From positions 62,001 through 126,000 of the forward strand of contig NZ_BBCJ01000011.1 of assembly GCF_001311985.1 (NCBI RefSeq): 64,000 nt of DNA, given 5' to 3'. This document shows positions 18,927 to 27,721 of this stretch, one piece after another. A program made the position numbers and the translations under genes. The DNA comes from Geotalea toluenoxydans JCM 15764 (GTDB taxonomy: Bacteria > Desulfobacterota > Desulfuromonadia > Geobacterales > Geobacteraceae). How positions within the stretch are numbered: position 1 is the stretch's first letter; every line of letters starts with the position of its first letter. Under the pieces are notes generated by a model. The model saw only the letters and a list, made by a program, of their open reading frames with translations. It ran no database searches and was not told the origin of the DNA.

Positions 18927-19241
18927 TCAGACCGCCTTTAAAATCTTATGACGGCCGGTGATCTCCAGGGTCATGATCAGCGTTGCCAGATCGACGATCT
19001 GCAGCACCTCCGGGTGCTTGACGGCATAAAAGATTTTCAGGCCTTCCTTGCGACGCGAAAGTATGCCGCTGGCCATCATCATGTTCAGGTGCCGCGAGGT
19101 GTTCGATTGCTCCTCGCCTATGGCAGGAAAGATTTCGCAAACGCATCGCTCACCATCGCGGAGGAAATCCACGATCTTCAGCCGGGTAGGTTGAGCGAGT
19201 GCCTTGAGTATCTCTGCTCTGAAGGTGGCTTTGTCACTCAT
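18927..19241 (-). CDS. ArsR/SmtB-family metalloregulatory repressor
   Basis: The 104-residue winged-helix protein has the recognition region 'SNTSRHLNMMMASG', typical of ArsR/SmtB repressors. The motif 'ERCVCEIF' holds the Cys-Val-Cys pair at the place used for As(III)/Sb(III) or similar metal sensing in ArsR. The ATG at 19241 is chosen because GGAG lies 6 bases upstream; the ATG at 19253 is an alternative. It heads the permease/redox operon and probably controls itself and that operon through the palindrome at 19256-19279. Confidence 0.88.
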   Translation of the reverse strand: MSDKATFRAEILKALAQPTRLKIVDFLRDGERCVCEIFPAIGEEQSNTSRHLNMMMASGILSRRKEGLKIFYAVKHPEVLQIVDLATLIMTLEITGRHKILKAV

Positions 19242-19255
19242 AATTTTCTCCATGT

Positions 19256-19279
19256 CTATATTACAATACAGTCATATAG
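19256..19279. promoter_or_regulatory. Candidate ArsR operator
   Basis: A 24-base interrupted palindrome (CTATAT, 12 bases, ATATAG) lies 15 bases upstream of the ArsR start codon. ArsR/SmtB repressors bind A+T-rich imperfect palindromes of this size at their own promoters. Confidence 0.5.
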
Positions 19280-19376
19280 TCTTTGCCAGGAGTGATGTCA
19301 AGAGATTCTTGGTCACCTCTCGGGATAACCGTGGGTTCGACAGCTGTGGTTGAATCGCAGAGTCGCTGAAAGCCGG

Positions 19377-20591
19377 TCAACCAGCAAGAGTTCTCATTTC
19401 GAATTCCCGGTCAAGCAGAAGTACTTCCACCTCGTCCCCCTGGGAATGTGATGTCTCCGGAGCCAGCTGTATCAGGCCGTTTCCCTGGATCAGGGATGAG
19501 AGGCGGCCGGAGCTCTGATTGCCGGTAGTGGAGGCGTGATAACGGTCATTCTGGATCGAGACGAGACCTCTCACCAGGTGCGGTCTCTTTCCTTTATTTG
19601 CTGTTGATTCCTGCAGCGCAGCTCTGACTGTCGGGCGAAAGATCCGCCGGTGCCCCATTGCCTTGAGAAGTGATGGCCGAACGAACAGCTCGAAAGAAAC
19701 CATAGCGGCGACAGGATTGCCAGGCAGGGCAAAGATGGGCTTACCCTGAAGCATGGCGAATGCCAGAGGCTTCCCCGGCTTCATGTTCACCTTCCAAAAG
19801 TTGATGGTGCCCTCCAGCTCTTCAATAGCCATTTTTACGAAATCCCGATCTCCCACCGATACGCCGCCTGTAATGACCAGCATGTCTGCGTTGAGACCTG
19901 CTTTGATCTTTTCGCAGGTGGCATCGAGGGTATCAGCGGCAATGCCAAGCAGTACCGGGTCTCCTCCAGCATCAAGTACCTGGGCAGCAATGCTGTAGCT
20001 GTTACTGTTGATGATCTTTCCGGGGGCCGGTGTTGACCCCGGTTCAAGCAGTTCATCGCCCGTGGCCAAAATGGCGACTCTGGCACGACGATAAACAGAC
20101 AGTGCCGTTGTACCCATGGCTGAGAGCATGCCTATTTCCTGGGGTCTGAGCACTGTGCCGGCCGGGATGATGACATTGCCGAGCTGAATGTCCTCTCCTC
20201 TTTTGCGCACGTGAGCACCTGCCTTGATCCCGCTCTTTAGGCGAATCCAGTCGCCATTCTCCTCGACATCTTCAATGGGCACCACCGTATCACAAGAGGG
20301 GGGAATCGGTGCGCCGGTCATGATCCGTACCGCTTCGCCGGGTGGAACTGGTACGGTGCGCGACTCTCCGGCCGGTAGAAAGCCGGTTACCTTTAGTCGA
20401 TTATCCTCAATGGTTGCGTGAGAGAATGCAAAGCCATCCATGGCGGAGTTGTCGGCAGTGGGGATGTCCCAGGGTGCTATATGGTCTTCCGGAGTTACTC
20501 TGTTCAGCCCCTGAAACACCGAGACCTTTTCGGTTTCCAGAGGCGATACATGTACAAGAATGTTCTGTTGTGCTTCGTTGATACTGATCAA
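19377..20591 (-). CDS. moeA: Molybdopterin molybdotransferase MoeA
   Basis: The protein has about 404 residues and inserts molybdate into adenylyl-molybdopterin, the last step of Mo-cofactor synthesis. The N-terminal domain contains 'TADNSAMDGFAF' and 'IMTGAPIPPSCD'. The MoCF-binding domain has 'LATGDELLEPG', 'VITGGVSVGDRDF' and 'PGNPVAAMVSFELFV'. The C-terminal barrel domain follows. The frame stays open for another 108 codons upstream, but those overlap the Fe-S gene and are not MoeA-like. The TTG at 20591 is chosen because GAGGAGG precedes it and it overlaps the upstream stop as TTGA. Confidence 0.93.
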   Translation of the reverse strand: MISINEAQQNILVHVSPLETEKVSVFQGLNRVTPEDHIAPWDIPTADNSAMDGFAFSHATIEDNRLKVTGFLPAGESRTVPVPPGEAVRIMTGAPIPPSCDTVVPIEDVEENGDWIRLKSGIKAGAHVRKRGEDIQLGNVIIPAGTVLRPQEIGMLSAMGTTALSVYRRARVAILATGDELLEPGSTPAPGKIINSNSYSIAAQVLDAGGDPVLLGIAADTLDATCEKIKAGLNADMLVITGGVSVGDRDFVKMAIEELEGTINFWKVNMKPGKPLAFAMLQGKPIFALPGNPVAAMVSFELFVRPSLLKAMGHRRIFRPTVRAALQESTANKGKRPHLVRGLVSIQNDRYHASTTGNQSSGRLSSLIQGNGLIQLAPETSHSQGDEVEVLLLDREFEMRTLAG

Positions 20592-21977
20592 GAGATGTTT
20601 CCTCCTCGTTCTGCATTTCGATAGGCCCTCGCCAGAATTTCCATAGGGTGAAATACCGGGTAAGGGAGTGCATGATTGAACTGCAATCGACAACTGAGGC
20701 AATCGGTGATTATTGCCTGGGGGGCGTGCTGACGAATTTTCAGCATTAGAGGCTTTCCTATGGCCAGTGATTTTTCGTGAAAATGAGTCTTGAAGCCGAA
20801 ATTGCCCCCCATCCCGCAACAATCCGTTTCCTCCAGCGATTCCAGGCTCAATCCGGGAATGAGTGCCAGCAGGTCCAAGTAAGGAGTACCTATCTTCTGT
20901 TCCCGCTGATGGCACGGTGCATAATAAACCATCCGTTCATTGATGGTGTTAAAGAAGGTATCAAGTCTTCCTTCAGCATGGAGGTGTGCCAGATATTCTC
21001 CAGCATCACAAAGCGCATCGGCTAGCCCGATGCGGGACATGGGATCGAGAGCAGAAAAACAGCCATCATCTTAAGGATATCCTTGTAGGCAGATTTTTTG
21101 AATATTCTGAACTGGTTGTTGCCGCTACTCGGGTCAGGAACCCTGATCTCGTTTTCTCCAGCACCGATCGATCCTTGGTAATCATCTGAAAAGTAGGCCC
21201 TTTCCTTGAGTAAGACTTTCATGAAGTACCCACAGGTAGGGCAGGAACAGACCAGATTATCCCCTGTCTTGGCGGATTCCAGCAGCGATTCCATGTTTAA
21301 ACCGGCCCGCTGCAGCGAGCCATCGAAGTCGCCTTCCACCAAATGCGGCATACCACAGCATTGCTGCGGCGGAACATAGACAGTCTCACCATTGCGCTCC
21401 AGGACTTCTACGGTTGCCCGGGCGACCTCTGGGAAGAGATAACCCGCGGTGCAGCCGGCAAAATAGGTGACGTTGCGTTTTCCTGGAAGTCTGTTAGTTA
21501 AGCCTTTCTTTTTCGCCCACTGAAAAAATCCGGTTCTGTAACCGTTGGGAACTGCCGCGCAGGATTAGTACGGGTGACTTTCCGGAGCAACGTGCTCATG
21601 GCTTTATTTTTGGTTAACGCCTTGGATAGTCGTGGAAATGTGCAGCATAAGCGGGCCAACCGTGGCACATCGATCATCAGCCGGGTTGAGATGGGAGTGC
21701 CTTCCTTCTGCACGTAACCATTCTTGGCCTTGACCAGATCCTCGGGCACCCTGGGGCACGGACAGAGGCCGCAGAGGGTACATAGTTCAACTAGCTCTCG
21801 TAGTTCCGCCTCGGTAACCGGTATCTCCTCTTCCTTTTCCCGATCAGAGAGACGATAAAGTTCAGGAAAGAATACACAGTCCTTCTCCATAAGCGTGCGG
21901 CAGGTGTCGCAGTCAGCGCACAACTCAATAACTTCACGCACTACTTTCTGCGGACTTTTACGTGATGAATCTACCAA
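20588..21977 (-). CDS. Fe-S oxidoreductase with two cysteine-rich CCG domains (two frame breaks)
   Basis: Three frames together encode about 462 residues. The N-terminal part has ferredoxin-type clusters ('CADCDTCRTLMEKDC', 'CTLCGLCPCPRVP'). The middle has a CCG domain ('YFAGCTAGYLF', 'QQCCGMPHLVEGD', 'CSCPTCGYF'). The end has a second CCG domain ('YYAPCHQREQ', 'DCCGMGGNFGF', 'DCLSCRLQF'). Single lost bases near 21545 and 21072 restore one frame. CCG proteins such as GlpC, GlcF and HdrB pass electrons between dehydrogenases and quinones or other carriers. The partner is not in the window. The stop overlaps the moeA start, so the two genes form an operon. Confidence 0.82.
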
Positions 21978-22035
21978 ATTCGATCCTTAACGACTATTTC
22001 TGCTTATTGTTGAGGTTTAAGTCCCGCGAGTAGTT

Positions 22036-22165
22036 CACACACCAATGTGTGCTGAGTTTGGTAAGAACTTCGTTGTCTCTGCAAAAGGGGCAGGTGATTT
22101 TGGGGTAAGAACTTTGTCTGGTAGGAACTGGTTGTTTAGGTAAAAATTTTGTTGTCTCCGCACAG
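22036..22165. repeat. Degenerate short repeats and hairpin between the Fe-S gene and the sigma-54 activator
   Basis: About four imperfect copies of a unit close to GGTAAGAACTTTGTTGTCT occur at 22060, 22104, 22120 and 22139. A hairpin (CACACA, CCAA, TGTGTG) lies just before them, near 22036-22051. The last copy overlaps the 3' end of the activator gene and encodes its odd tail 'LCGDNKIFT'. Confidence 0.5.
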
Positions 22166-23556
22166 TAGTAGCAGATGTTTACCCTCCATCCCCAGTCTCT
22201 TCATCTTTTCCACCAGGGTGGTACGGTTCAGCTTGAGCATGGCCGCTGCCCTCGCCTTTACCCCCTTGGCCAGGACCAGGGCATCGCTGATCATCTTTCT
22301 TTCGATGTCATTCACAGTTTTCGCCATATCGACACCGTCCTCGGTAACCTTGGTGGACGCTCTTTCCTGCTCTCCATAGGCTCTGGCGATATTCGGCGGC
22401 AGATCGTTCAGGGAGATGTGGTCCCCTTCCGTGAGTGCAACGATCCGTTCGATGACATTTTCCAGTTCCCGCACATTTCCCGGCCACTGATAAAATTCAA
22501 GGGCTTCGTATGCTTCCTTGTCGATGCTCATGGCCGGGCGTTTCATTTCCCGGCAATTCTTCTCCAGAAAGTGTCTGACAAGCAGGAAAATGTCCTCGGT
22601 CCTTTCTCGCAAGGGGGGAATGTTTATGGGGATGACATTCAACCGGTAATAGAGATCTTCACGAAATGTGCCCCGTTTTACTTCCTGCTCCAAATCCACA
22701 TTGGTTGCGGAAATGACCCTGGCATCCAGCTTGATGGGCTTGTTGGAGCCTACCTTTTCCACTTCCTGCTCCTGCAAAACCCGCAGCAGTTTGGTTTGCA
22801 GGTGCATGGGCAGGGTGCCTATTTCATCGAGAAATATAGTTCCATGATTTGCCGCTTCGAACTTGCCGACCTTGTCCTTGATGGCGCCGGTGAACGAGCC
22901 TCTGGTATGGCCGAAGAGCTCGCTCTCCAGCAGGTTTTCCGGGATTGCCGAACAATTGATGGCGATGAAGGCTTATCCCGTCGGGCTCCATTGAAATGGA
23001 CGGCTTTGGCTACAAGTTCCTTGCCGGTACCCGATTCGCCGAGGATAAGAACGGTCGAATCGGTCTTGATGATTTTTTTCATCCTGGAAAAAACCTGCTG
23101 CATCGCTTCGGAACTGCCGATGATGTTGGCAAATTCGTACCTGTCCCGCAGTTGTTCTTTCAGGTAGACGTTTTCGTTGACGAGCCGGTTCTTCTCCACT
23201 GCTTTATCGATGATGATACGGAGTTCATCGATGTTGAGTGGCTTGGTGATGTAGTCGTAAGCCCCTTCCTTCATGGCCTTGACAGCGGTCTCGGCCGAGG
23301 CGTGGCCGGTAATGAGGATGACTTCCGTGTGGGGGGATGTATCTTTTATTTTTTTCAGGATATCGATGCCGCTGATGTCGGGAAGGAACAAATCGGTGAT
23401 GACGATATCAAAACGCTCGTTCATCATGAGCTTCAGGCCTTCGGTGCCGGAACCGCTCCCCTTTATGGTGAAGCTGTTTCCTTGCAGCAGGAGTAAAAGC
23501 GCCTCGCGGCTCGGCCTTTCGTCTTCTATGAGCAGGATTTTCACGCGTTCTTTCAT
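22136..23556 (-). CDS. NtrC-family sigma-54-dependent response regulator (one frame break)
   Basis: A receiver (E11, D12, acceptor D55, 'YITKPL') is followed by an AAA+ sigma-54 interaction domain with Walker A 'GESGTGKE', a GAFTGA loop read as 'GSFTGAI', 'GTIFLDEIG' and '[15 protein letters not shown]'. A Fis-type helix-turn-helix at the end ('[17 protein letters not shown]') binds DNA. The frame breaks near 22975, where one base is missing after 'RDKP'; correction gives about 473 residues. The protein activates sigma-54 promoters when phosphorylated. Its kinase is not adjacent, and its targets are unknown. Confidence 0.88.
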
Positions 23557-23670
23557 CGGAAGGCTCCCAGATTGTGAAAAACTAACATGTTACCGTCAAA
23601 TTGGCAAGGCGGGATTTGACGCCGGCAGGTCACAAAGTATACTGTTCCTGATATGAATATGGGAGTGTCA

Positions 23671-24942
23671 ATGCTTCGTTTACTGTTCTTCTGTCTGTTT
23701 CTCTTCATCTGTTGTCCCCCTGCCGGGGCCACTGGAGCTGTGGTACGCAAAATTTCCATTAGTGGTCCGATAACCCCGGTCGTTGCCGGTTATTTGCAGC
23801 GGAATTTGCAGGAGGCGGAAGCAGGCCGCGAAAATCTTGTGCTGATTACCATGGATACTCCAGGCGGACTTGATTCTGCCATGCGCGACAGCGTCAAGCT
23901 GATCATGTCAAGCACCATTCCGGTAGTCGTTTACGTGGCTCCCAGTGGTGCTCGCGCAGCTTCCGCCGGCGCGGTGATTGCCCTTGCCGCCGATATTTGT
24001 GCCATGGCCCCAGGCACCAATATCGGAGCTGCCCATCCCGTTACCATGGGTGAAAAGCCTGACAAGGTCATGATGGATAAGGTTGTGAATGACGCGGAAG
24101 CATACCTGGAGGGTATTGCCGCAAAGCGGGGGAAGAATGTCAAACTTGCAGGGCAGATGGTTCGGGAAAGTCTCTCTTTGTCGGCCGATAAAGCTCTGGA
24201 TGGGAAAATAATCGACATGATCTCCGCCGATCAGGCACAACTTTTGGCTGAACTCCATGGTCTGAGCCTGATCAGGGATGGCAAAAAGCTGGTCATTGAA
24301 ACGGCCGGCGCTGAAGTCCGGGGACATGAGATGGTTGCCAAGGAAAGAATCCTCAATGTCATCAGTAATCCCAATGTTGCATACGTCCTCATGATGCTCG
24401 GCTTTCTCGGCATATTTTTCGAGCTTTCCAATCCGGGCGTCATGCTCCCCGGCATTGTCGGCGGCATTTCTCTTATCCTTGCTTTTTTTGCTTTACAGGC
24501 CTTGCCTGTTAATTATGCAGGAGTACTCCTGCTGTTACTGGCCCTGGTGCTGTTCATCGCAGAGATAAAGATCATTTCCCACGGCATGCTGACAGTGGGA
24601 GGGGTGATATGTCTGGTTCTGGGCTCTCTTTTCCTTTTCGAAAGCTCTGAACCGTATCTTCGCGTCTCCTGGAGCGTCATTACTGTCACCGTTCTGGCAA
24701 CCACCGTCTTTTTCGTTTCTGCGGTTGCACTTTCCATTAAGGCCCACCGGAAAAAACCGCTCACCGGTATCGCGGGGCTGATTGGCGAAAGGGGGACGGC
24801 AGAGACCGACCTTAACCATGAAGGAAAGGTATTTGTCCATGGGGAATACTGGCAGGCCTCCAGTGACAGCCCTGTCAGGAAAGGGGAGGAGGTTGCCGTG
24901 GTGGCGGTGGAGGGCATGCGATTAAAGGTTAAGAAGGCATAA
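23671..24942 (+). CDS. NfeD-type membrane serine protease (ClpP-class)
   Basis: The protein has about 423 residues: a signal peptide (to about 'PAGATG'), a ClpP-fold protease domain, four or five transmembrane helices (about 240-370) and an OB-fold NfeD tail. The Ser nucleophile region is 'GARAASAGAVIALAAD'. The start at 23671 is preferred because GGGAG precedes it; ATG 23653 is the alternative. Long NfeD proteases of this kind cleave stomatin/slipin-type proteins, and the slipin gene follows by about 50 bases, the classic pairing. It is divergent from the sigma-54 activator. Confidence 0.92.
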   Translation: MLRLLFFCLFLFICCPPAGATGAVVRKISISGPITPVVAGYLQRNLQEAEAGRENLVLITMDTPGGLDSAMRDSVKLIMSSTIPVVVYVAPSGARAASAGAVIALAADICAMAPGTNIGAAHPVTMGEKPDKVMMDKVVNDAEAYLEGIAAKRGKNVKLAGQMVRESLSLSADKALDGKIIDMISADQAQLLAELHGLSLIRDGKKLVIETAGAEVRGHEMVAKERILNVISNPNVAYVLMMLGFLGIFFELSNPGVMLPGIVGGISLILAFFALQALPVNYAGVLLLLLALVLFIAEIKIISHGMLTVGGVICLVLGSLFLFESSEPYLRVSWSVITVTVLATTVFFVSAVALSIKAHRKKPLTGIAGLIGERGTAETDLNHEGKVFVHGEYWQASSDSPVRKGEEVAVVAVEGMRLKVKKA

Positions 24943-24991
24943 GGCATGCCTGAAGAATAGCTGGGTACTACACATTAAAGGAGCTTTGGAC

Positions 24992-25766
24992 ATGTTTGAT
25001 ATTTTCGATTACATACCATTTATTTTCGTGATTGTGCTGCTCATCATGTTTGCCGCCAGCGCCATCAGAGTTCTTCCCGAGTACGAGCGCGGTGTGCTGT
25101 TTCGCCTGGGACGTTTTGCGGGGTGCGGGGGCCGGGCCTTTTCTTCATCATTCCCGGCATTGACAAACTAGTGCGGGTATCTCTGCGAACAGTGGCTTTT
25201 GACGTGCTCCGCAAGATGTCATAACCCATGATAACGTCACGGTCAAGGTTTCGGCTGTTATTTATTTTCGGGTGGTCGCTCCGGAAAAGGCCATTATCGA
25301 CGTGGAAAATTATTTGTACGCCACCAGCCAGTTATCACAGACGACGCTGCGCAGCGTGCTGGGCCAGGTGGAACTGGATGAACTGCTGGCAAACCGGGAA
25401 AAAATAAACAAGCAGTTGCAGGAAATCCTGGACCGCCATACCGACCCGTGGGGAGTGAAGGTGGCCAATGTGGAGGTCAAGAATATCGACCTGCCCCAGG
25501 AAATGCTGCGGGCGATAGCTAAACAGGCTGAGGCGGAAAGGGAGCGAAGGGCCAAGATAATCCATGCCGAGGGTGAACTGCAGGCCTCCGAAAAGCTGGC
25601 TGGCGCGGCCAAGGTGCTTGCGGCTGACCCAATGTCCCTGCAACTGCGCTACTTGCAGACTTTAACGGACATAGCGGCAGAGAAAAATTCCACTACCATT
25701 TTCCCGGTGCCCATAGACCTGATAAGCGTATTTCTTGATAAAATAGGGAACAGGCCAAAATCTTAA
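24992..25766 (+). CDS. Slipin/stomatin-like SPFH membrane protein (two frame breaks)
   Basis: The protein begins with a hydrophobic anchor ('[18 protein letters not shown]') followed by '[16 protein letters not shown]', the hallmark start of bacterial slipins. The frame is lost at GCGGGG near 25117 and again near 25208, one base missing each time. In between, '[15 protein letters not shown]' can be read. From 25272 the SPFH domain continues ('[19 protein letters not shown]', '[16 protein letters not shown]') to the oligomerisation helix. The corrected length is about 258 residues. Slipins form membrane scaffolds and are substrates or partners of the NfeD protease encoded just upstream. ATG 24992 has AAAGGAG 8 bases before it. 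Confidence 0.87.
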
Positions 25767-25804
25767 TATGCGATTGCAGGATTTATAACTGGAGGAGAAC
25801 ATTT

Positions 25805-26320
25805 ATGCTGAACAAAAAAATGTATGCCGCATTGAACAAGCACATGAACATCGAATTATACTCCGCCTACCTCTACCTCTCCATGTCTTCCCATGCCAAT
25901 TCCATCGGCCTCAAAGGGGCTGCAAACTGGTTCATGGTCCAATACCAGGAAGAGATGGTTCATTTCATGAAGTTCTATAACTACATCAATAGCCAGGGGG
26001 CATCTATCGGCCTTTCCGCCATGTCTGCTCCTCCAGGCCAGTATAAATCCCTGCTCGATATGTTCGAACAGACCCTGAAGCATGAGCAGTTCATTACCCG
26101 GTGCATTAACGATCTGACCGATCTGGCCCTGAAGGAAAAGGATCATGCCTCCCACATTTTTCTGCAGTGGTTTGTCACCGAACAGATCGAAGAAGAGGAA
26201 AATGACCGGGATCTTATCGGCAAACTGAGACTGATAGGGGACAACGGCCATGGGCTGCTCATGCTGGACGGGGAAATGGCAGCTCGGGTCTTCGTTCCGC
26301 CTCCGGCAACTGCTGCCTGA
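25805..26320 (+). CDS. ftnA: Ferritin (non-haem iron storage)
   Basis: The 171-residue protein has the four-helix ferritin fold: 'LNKHMNIELYSAYLYLSMS' opens helix A with the ferroxidase Glu, 'YQEEMVHFMKFYNYI' in helix B supplies the Glu and His ligands, and 'FLQWFVTEQIEEE' lies in helix D. It oxidises Fe(II) and stores Fe(III) in a 24-subunit shell in the cytoplasm. A strong ribosome site (GGAGGAGAA) precedes the ATG, and a terminator follows about 20 bases after the stop, so it may be a single-gene unit. Confidence 0.95.
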   Translation: MLNKKMYAALNKHMNIELYSAYLYLSMSSHANSIGLKGAANWFMVQYQEEMVHFMKFYNYINSQGASIGLSAMSAPPGQYKSLLDMFEQTLKHEQFITRCINDLTDLALKEKDHASHIFLQWFVTEQIEEEENDRDLIGKLRLIGDNGHGLLMLDGEMAARVFVPPPATAA

Positions 26321-26338
26321 GGAGGCTATGAATCAATA

Positions 26339-26366
26339 AAAAAAGCCCGCAGCTGCGGGCTTTTGG
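26339..26366. terminator. Bidirectional intrinsic terminator after ferritin
   Basis: A perfect palindrome AAAAGCCCGCAG/CTGCGGGCTTTT is flanked by A and T tracts. It lies between the convergent ferritin and parvulin genes. Confidence 0.9.
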
Positions 26367-26375
26367 CTTTGACTA

Positions 26376-26421
26376 ATCCCCCTCAATCCTCCTATGAATA
26401 GGGGGGATTGAGAGGGGTAGC
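26376..26421. other. C/G-rich dyad element
   Basis: CCCCCTCAATCC and GGGGATTGAGAGGGG can pair across a short loop. It lies next to the ferritin terminator and may be a second terminator or a dispersed repeat. Confidence 0.4.
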
Positions 26422-26436
26422 AGGGGGGTAGGACCC

Positions 26437-27459
26437 CTAGAATTTTTCAGTCTTGGCCTTGCTTTTCAACTCTTCAAGATAGTCACTGACACCCTTCTGA
26501 ATCTTCTGGCTTTTCAGATAATCGGCGATCTTGGTCTTGACATCGTCAAATTTCACCATGCCGGCTTCCTTCTTTTCCGCCAGCTTGATGATGTGATAGC
26601 CGAACTGGGTTTCCACCACGTCGCTGACTTCACCCGGTTTAAGGGCAAAAGCGGCGTTTTCGAACGGCGCGACCATCTGCCCTTTGGGGAAGGTGCCCAG
26701 GTCTCCACCCTGCTTGCTGCTGGGGCATGTGGATTCTGCTTTTGCCAGGGTGGCAAAATCTTCTCCAGCCTTGATCTTTTTCAGAATGCCTTCGGCCTTT
26801 TCCCTGGCCTTTTTCTTGTCTTCTTCGCCGGCCTTGGCGTCAACTCCGATGAGTATATGGCTGGCTCTGACGCTTTCGTCCTGTTTGAATTTTTCGGTAT
26901 TCTCATCATAGAATTTCTTGGCGTCGGCTTCAGTCACATTGATGTTGGAGATGATGTTCTTCTCAATGAAGGCAGTGATAACAATATCCTTGCGGGTGAA
27001 CTCCTTGAGATCCTTCTCGGACATTTCCACCGATTTAAGCGCCTTGTCGAATTCCTCTGCGCTGGGGAACTTTGAGCGATTCTGCCCGATTTTCTCCTCT
27101 ATCTGTTTGTCGATATCCTTAATCTCGGTTTTCTGACCTGCCTGATACATCAATTCCGCAGAGATCAACTGGTCAAGTGCAGCTTCCTCGGCCTGTTTCT
27201 GCTGCTCAGGGGGAAGAGACTGTGGAAGCCTGTTCTGGGCGACGAGCACCTTTACCGCCCGGTCCAGCTCTTTGCGAGTTATGATGGTGCCGTTAATTTT
27301 TGCCACGGGGTCGGAAGGAGAAGCTTTTATTGCCATTTCCTTGGTTTCCTTCTGCTCGGCAGGTGCCGCCTTTTTTTGCGTCTCTACACCAAGTGCTGGC
27401 ATCGACTGGAGTGCAAAAACAGCAAGCGCTGCAACTAAAGATATTTTTTTTGCCGACAT
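26437..27459 (-). CDS. Periplasmic parvulin-type peptidyl-prolyl isomerase (SurA/PrsA-like)
   Basis: The 340-residue protein has a signal peptide to about residue 24, a SurA-like N-terminal chaperone region ('KINGTIITRKELDRAV', about 50-170) and a parvulin domain at about 185-300 ('RASHILIGVDA', 'GGDLGTFPKGQMVAPFENAAF', 'VVETQFGYHIIKL'). It probably helps fold exported or outer-membrane proteins. It is transcribed alone, convergent with ferritin and divergent from pyruvate carboxylase. Confidence 0.92.
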   Translation of the reverse strand: MSAKKISLVAALAVFALQSMPALGVETQKKAAPAEQKETKEMAIKASPSDPVAKINGTIITRKELDRAVKVLVAQNRLPQSLPPEQQKQAEEAALDQLISAELMYQAGQKTEIKDIDKQIEEKIGQNRSKFPSAEEFDKALKSVEMSEKDLKEFTRKDIVITAFIEKNIISNINVTEADAKKFYDENTEKFKQDESVRASHILIGVDAKAGEEDKKKAREKAEGILKKIKAGEDFATLAKAESTCPSSKQGGDLGTFPKGQMVAPFENAAFALKPGEVSDVVETQFGYHIIKLAEKKEAGMVKFDDVKTKIADYLKSQKIQKGVSDYLEELKSKAKTEKF

Positions 27460-27571
27460 CTTTATCTCTCCTTTGGAAATTTTTGCAGAAATATACCATT
27501 AAAGAAGAGTTTGGTAAATATGCATCTTTAGAAAAATTAAACCCTTTACATAATATAACAGATGTTTACTA

Positions 27572-27600
27572 TTGACAATAAAATGTGATTCTGGTTTTAT
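27572..27600 (+). promoter_or_regulatory. Candidate sigma-70 promoter for pyruvate carboxylase
   Basis: A perfect -35 (TTGACA, 27572-27577) is followed after exactly 17 bases by a weak -10 (TTTTAT, 27595-27600). It lies in a very A+T-rich 260-base stretch between the divergent parvulin and pyc genes, about 120 bases before the pyc ATG. Nothing else is recognised in that stretch. Confidence 0.5.
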
Positions 27601-27721
27601 TGTTACTTCGTTTGGTGTAAGCTAAATATCTAAAAAGACTAAAGAATTTTAGTAACAATAAATATTTATCTATAGTTTATTTGTTTTATTTTCGGTAAAA
27701 TAGTTAAGTCTGGAGGCATTA

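Noticed and set aside
20592..20915. 108-codon N-terminal extension of MoeA
   Set aside because: It overlaps the Fe-S gene in another frame and has no MoeA similarity.
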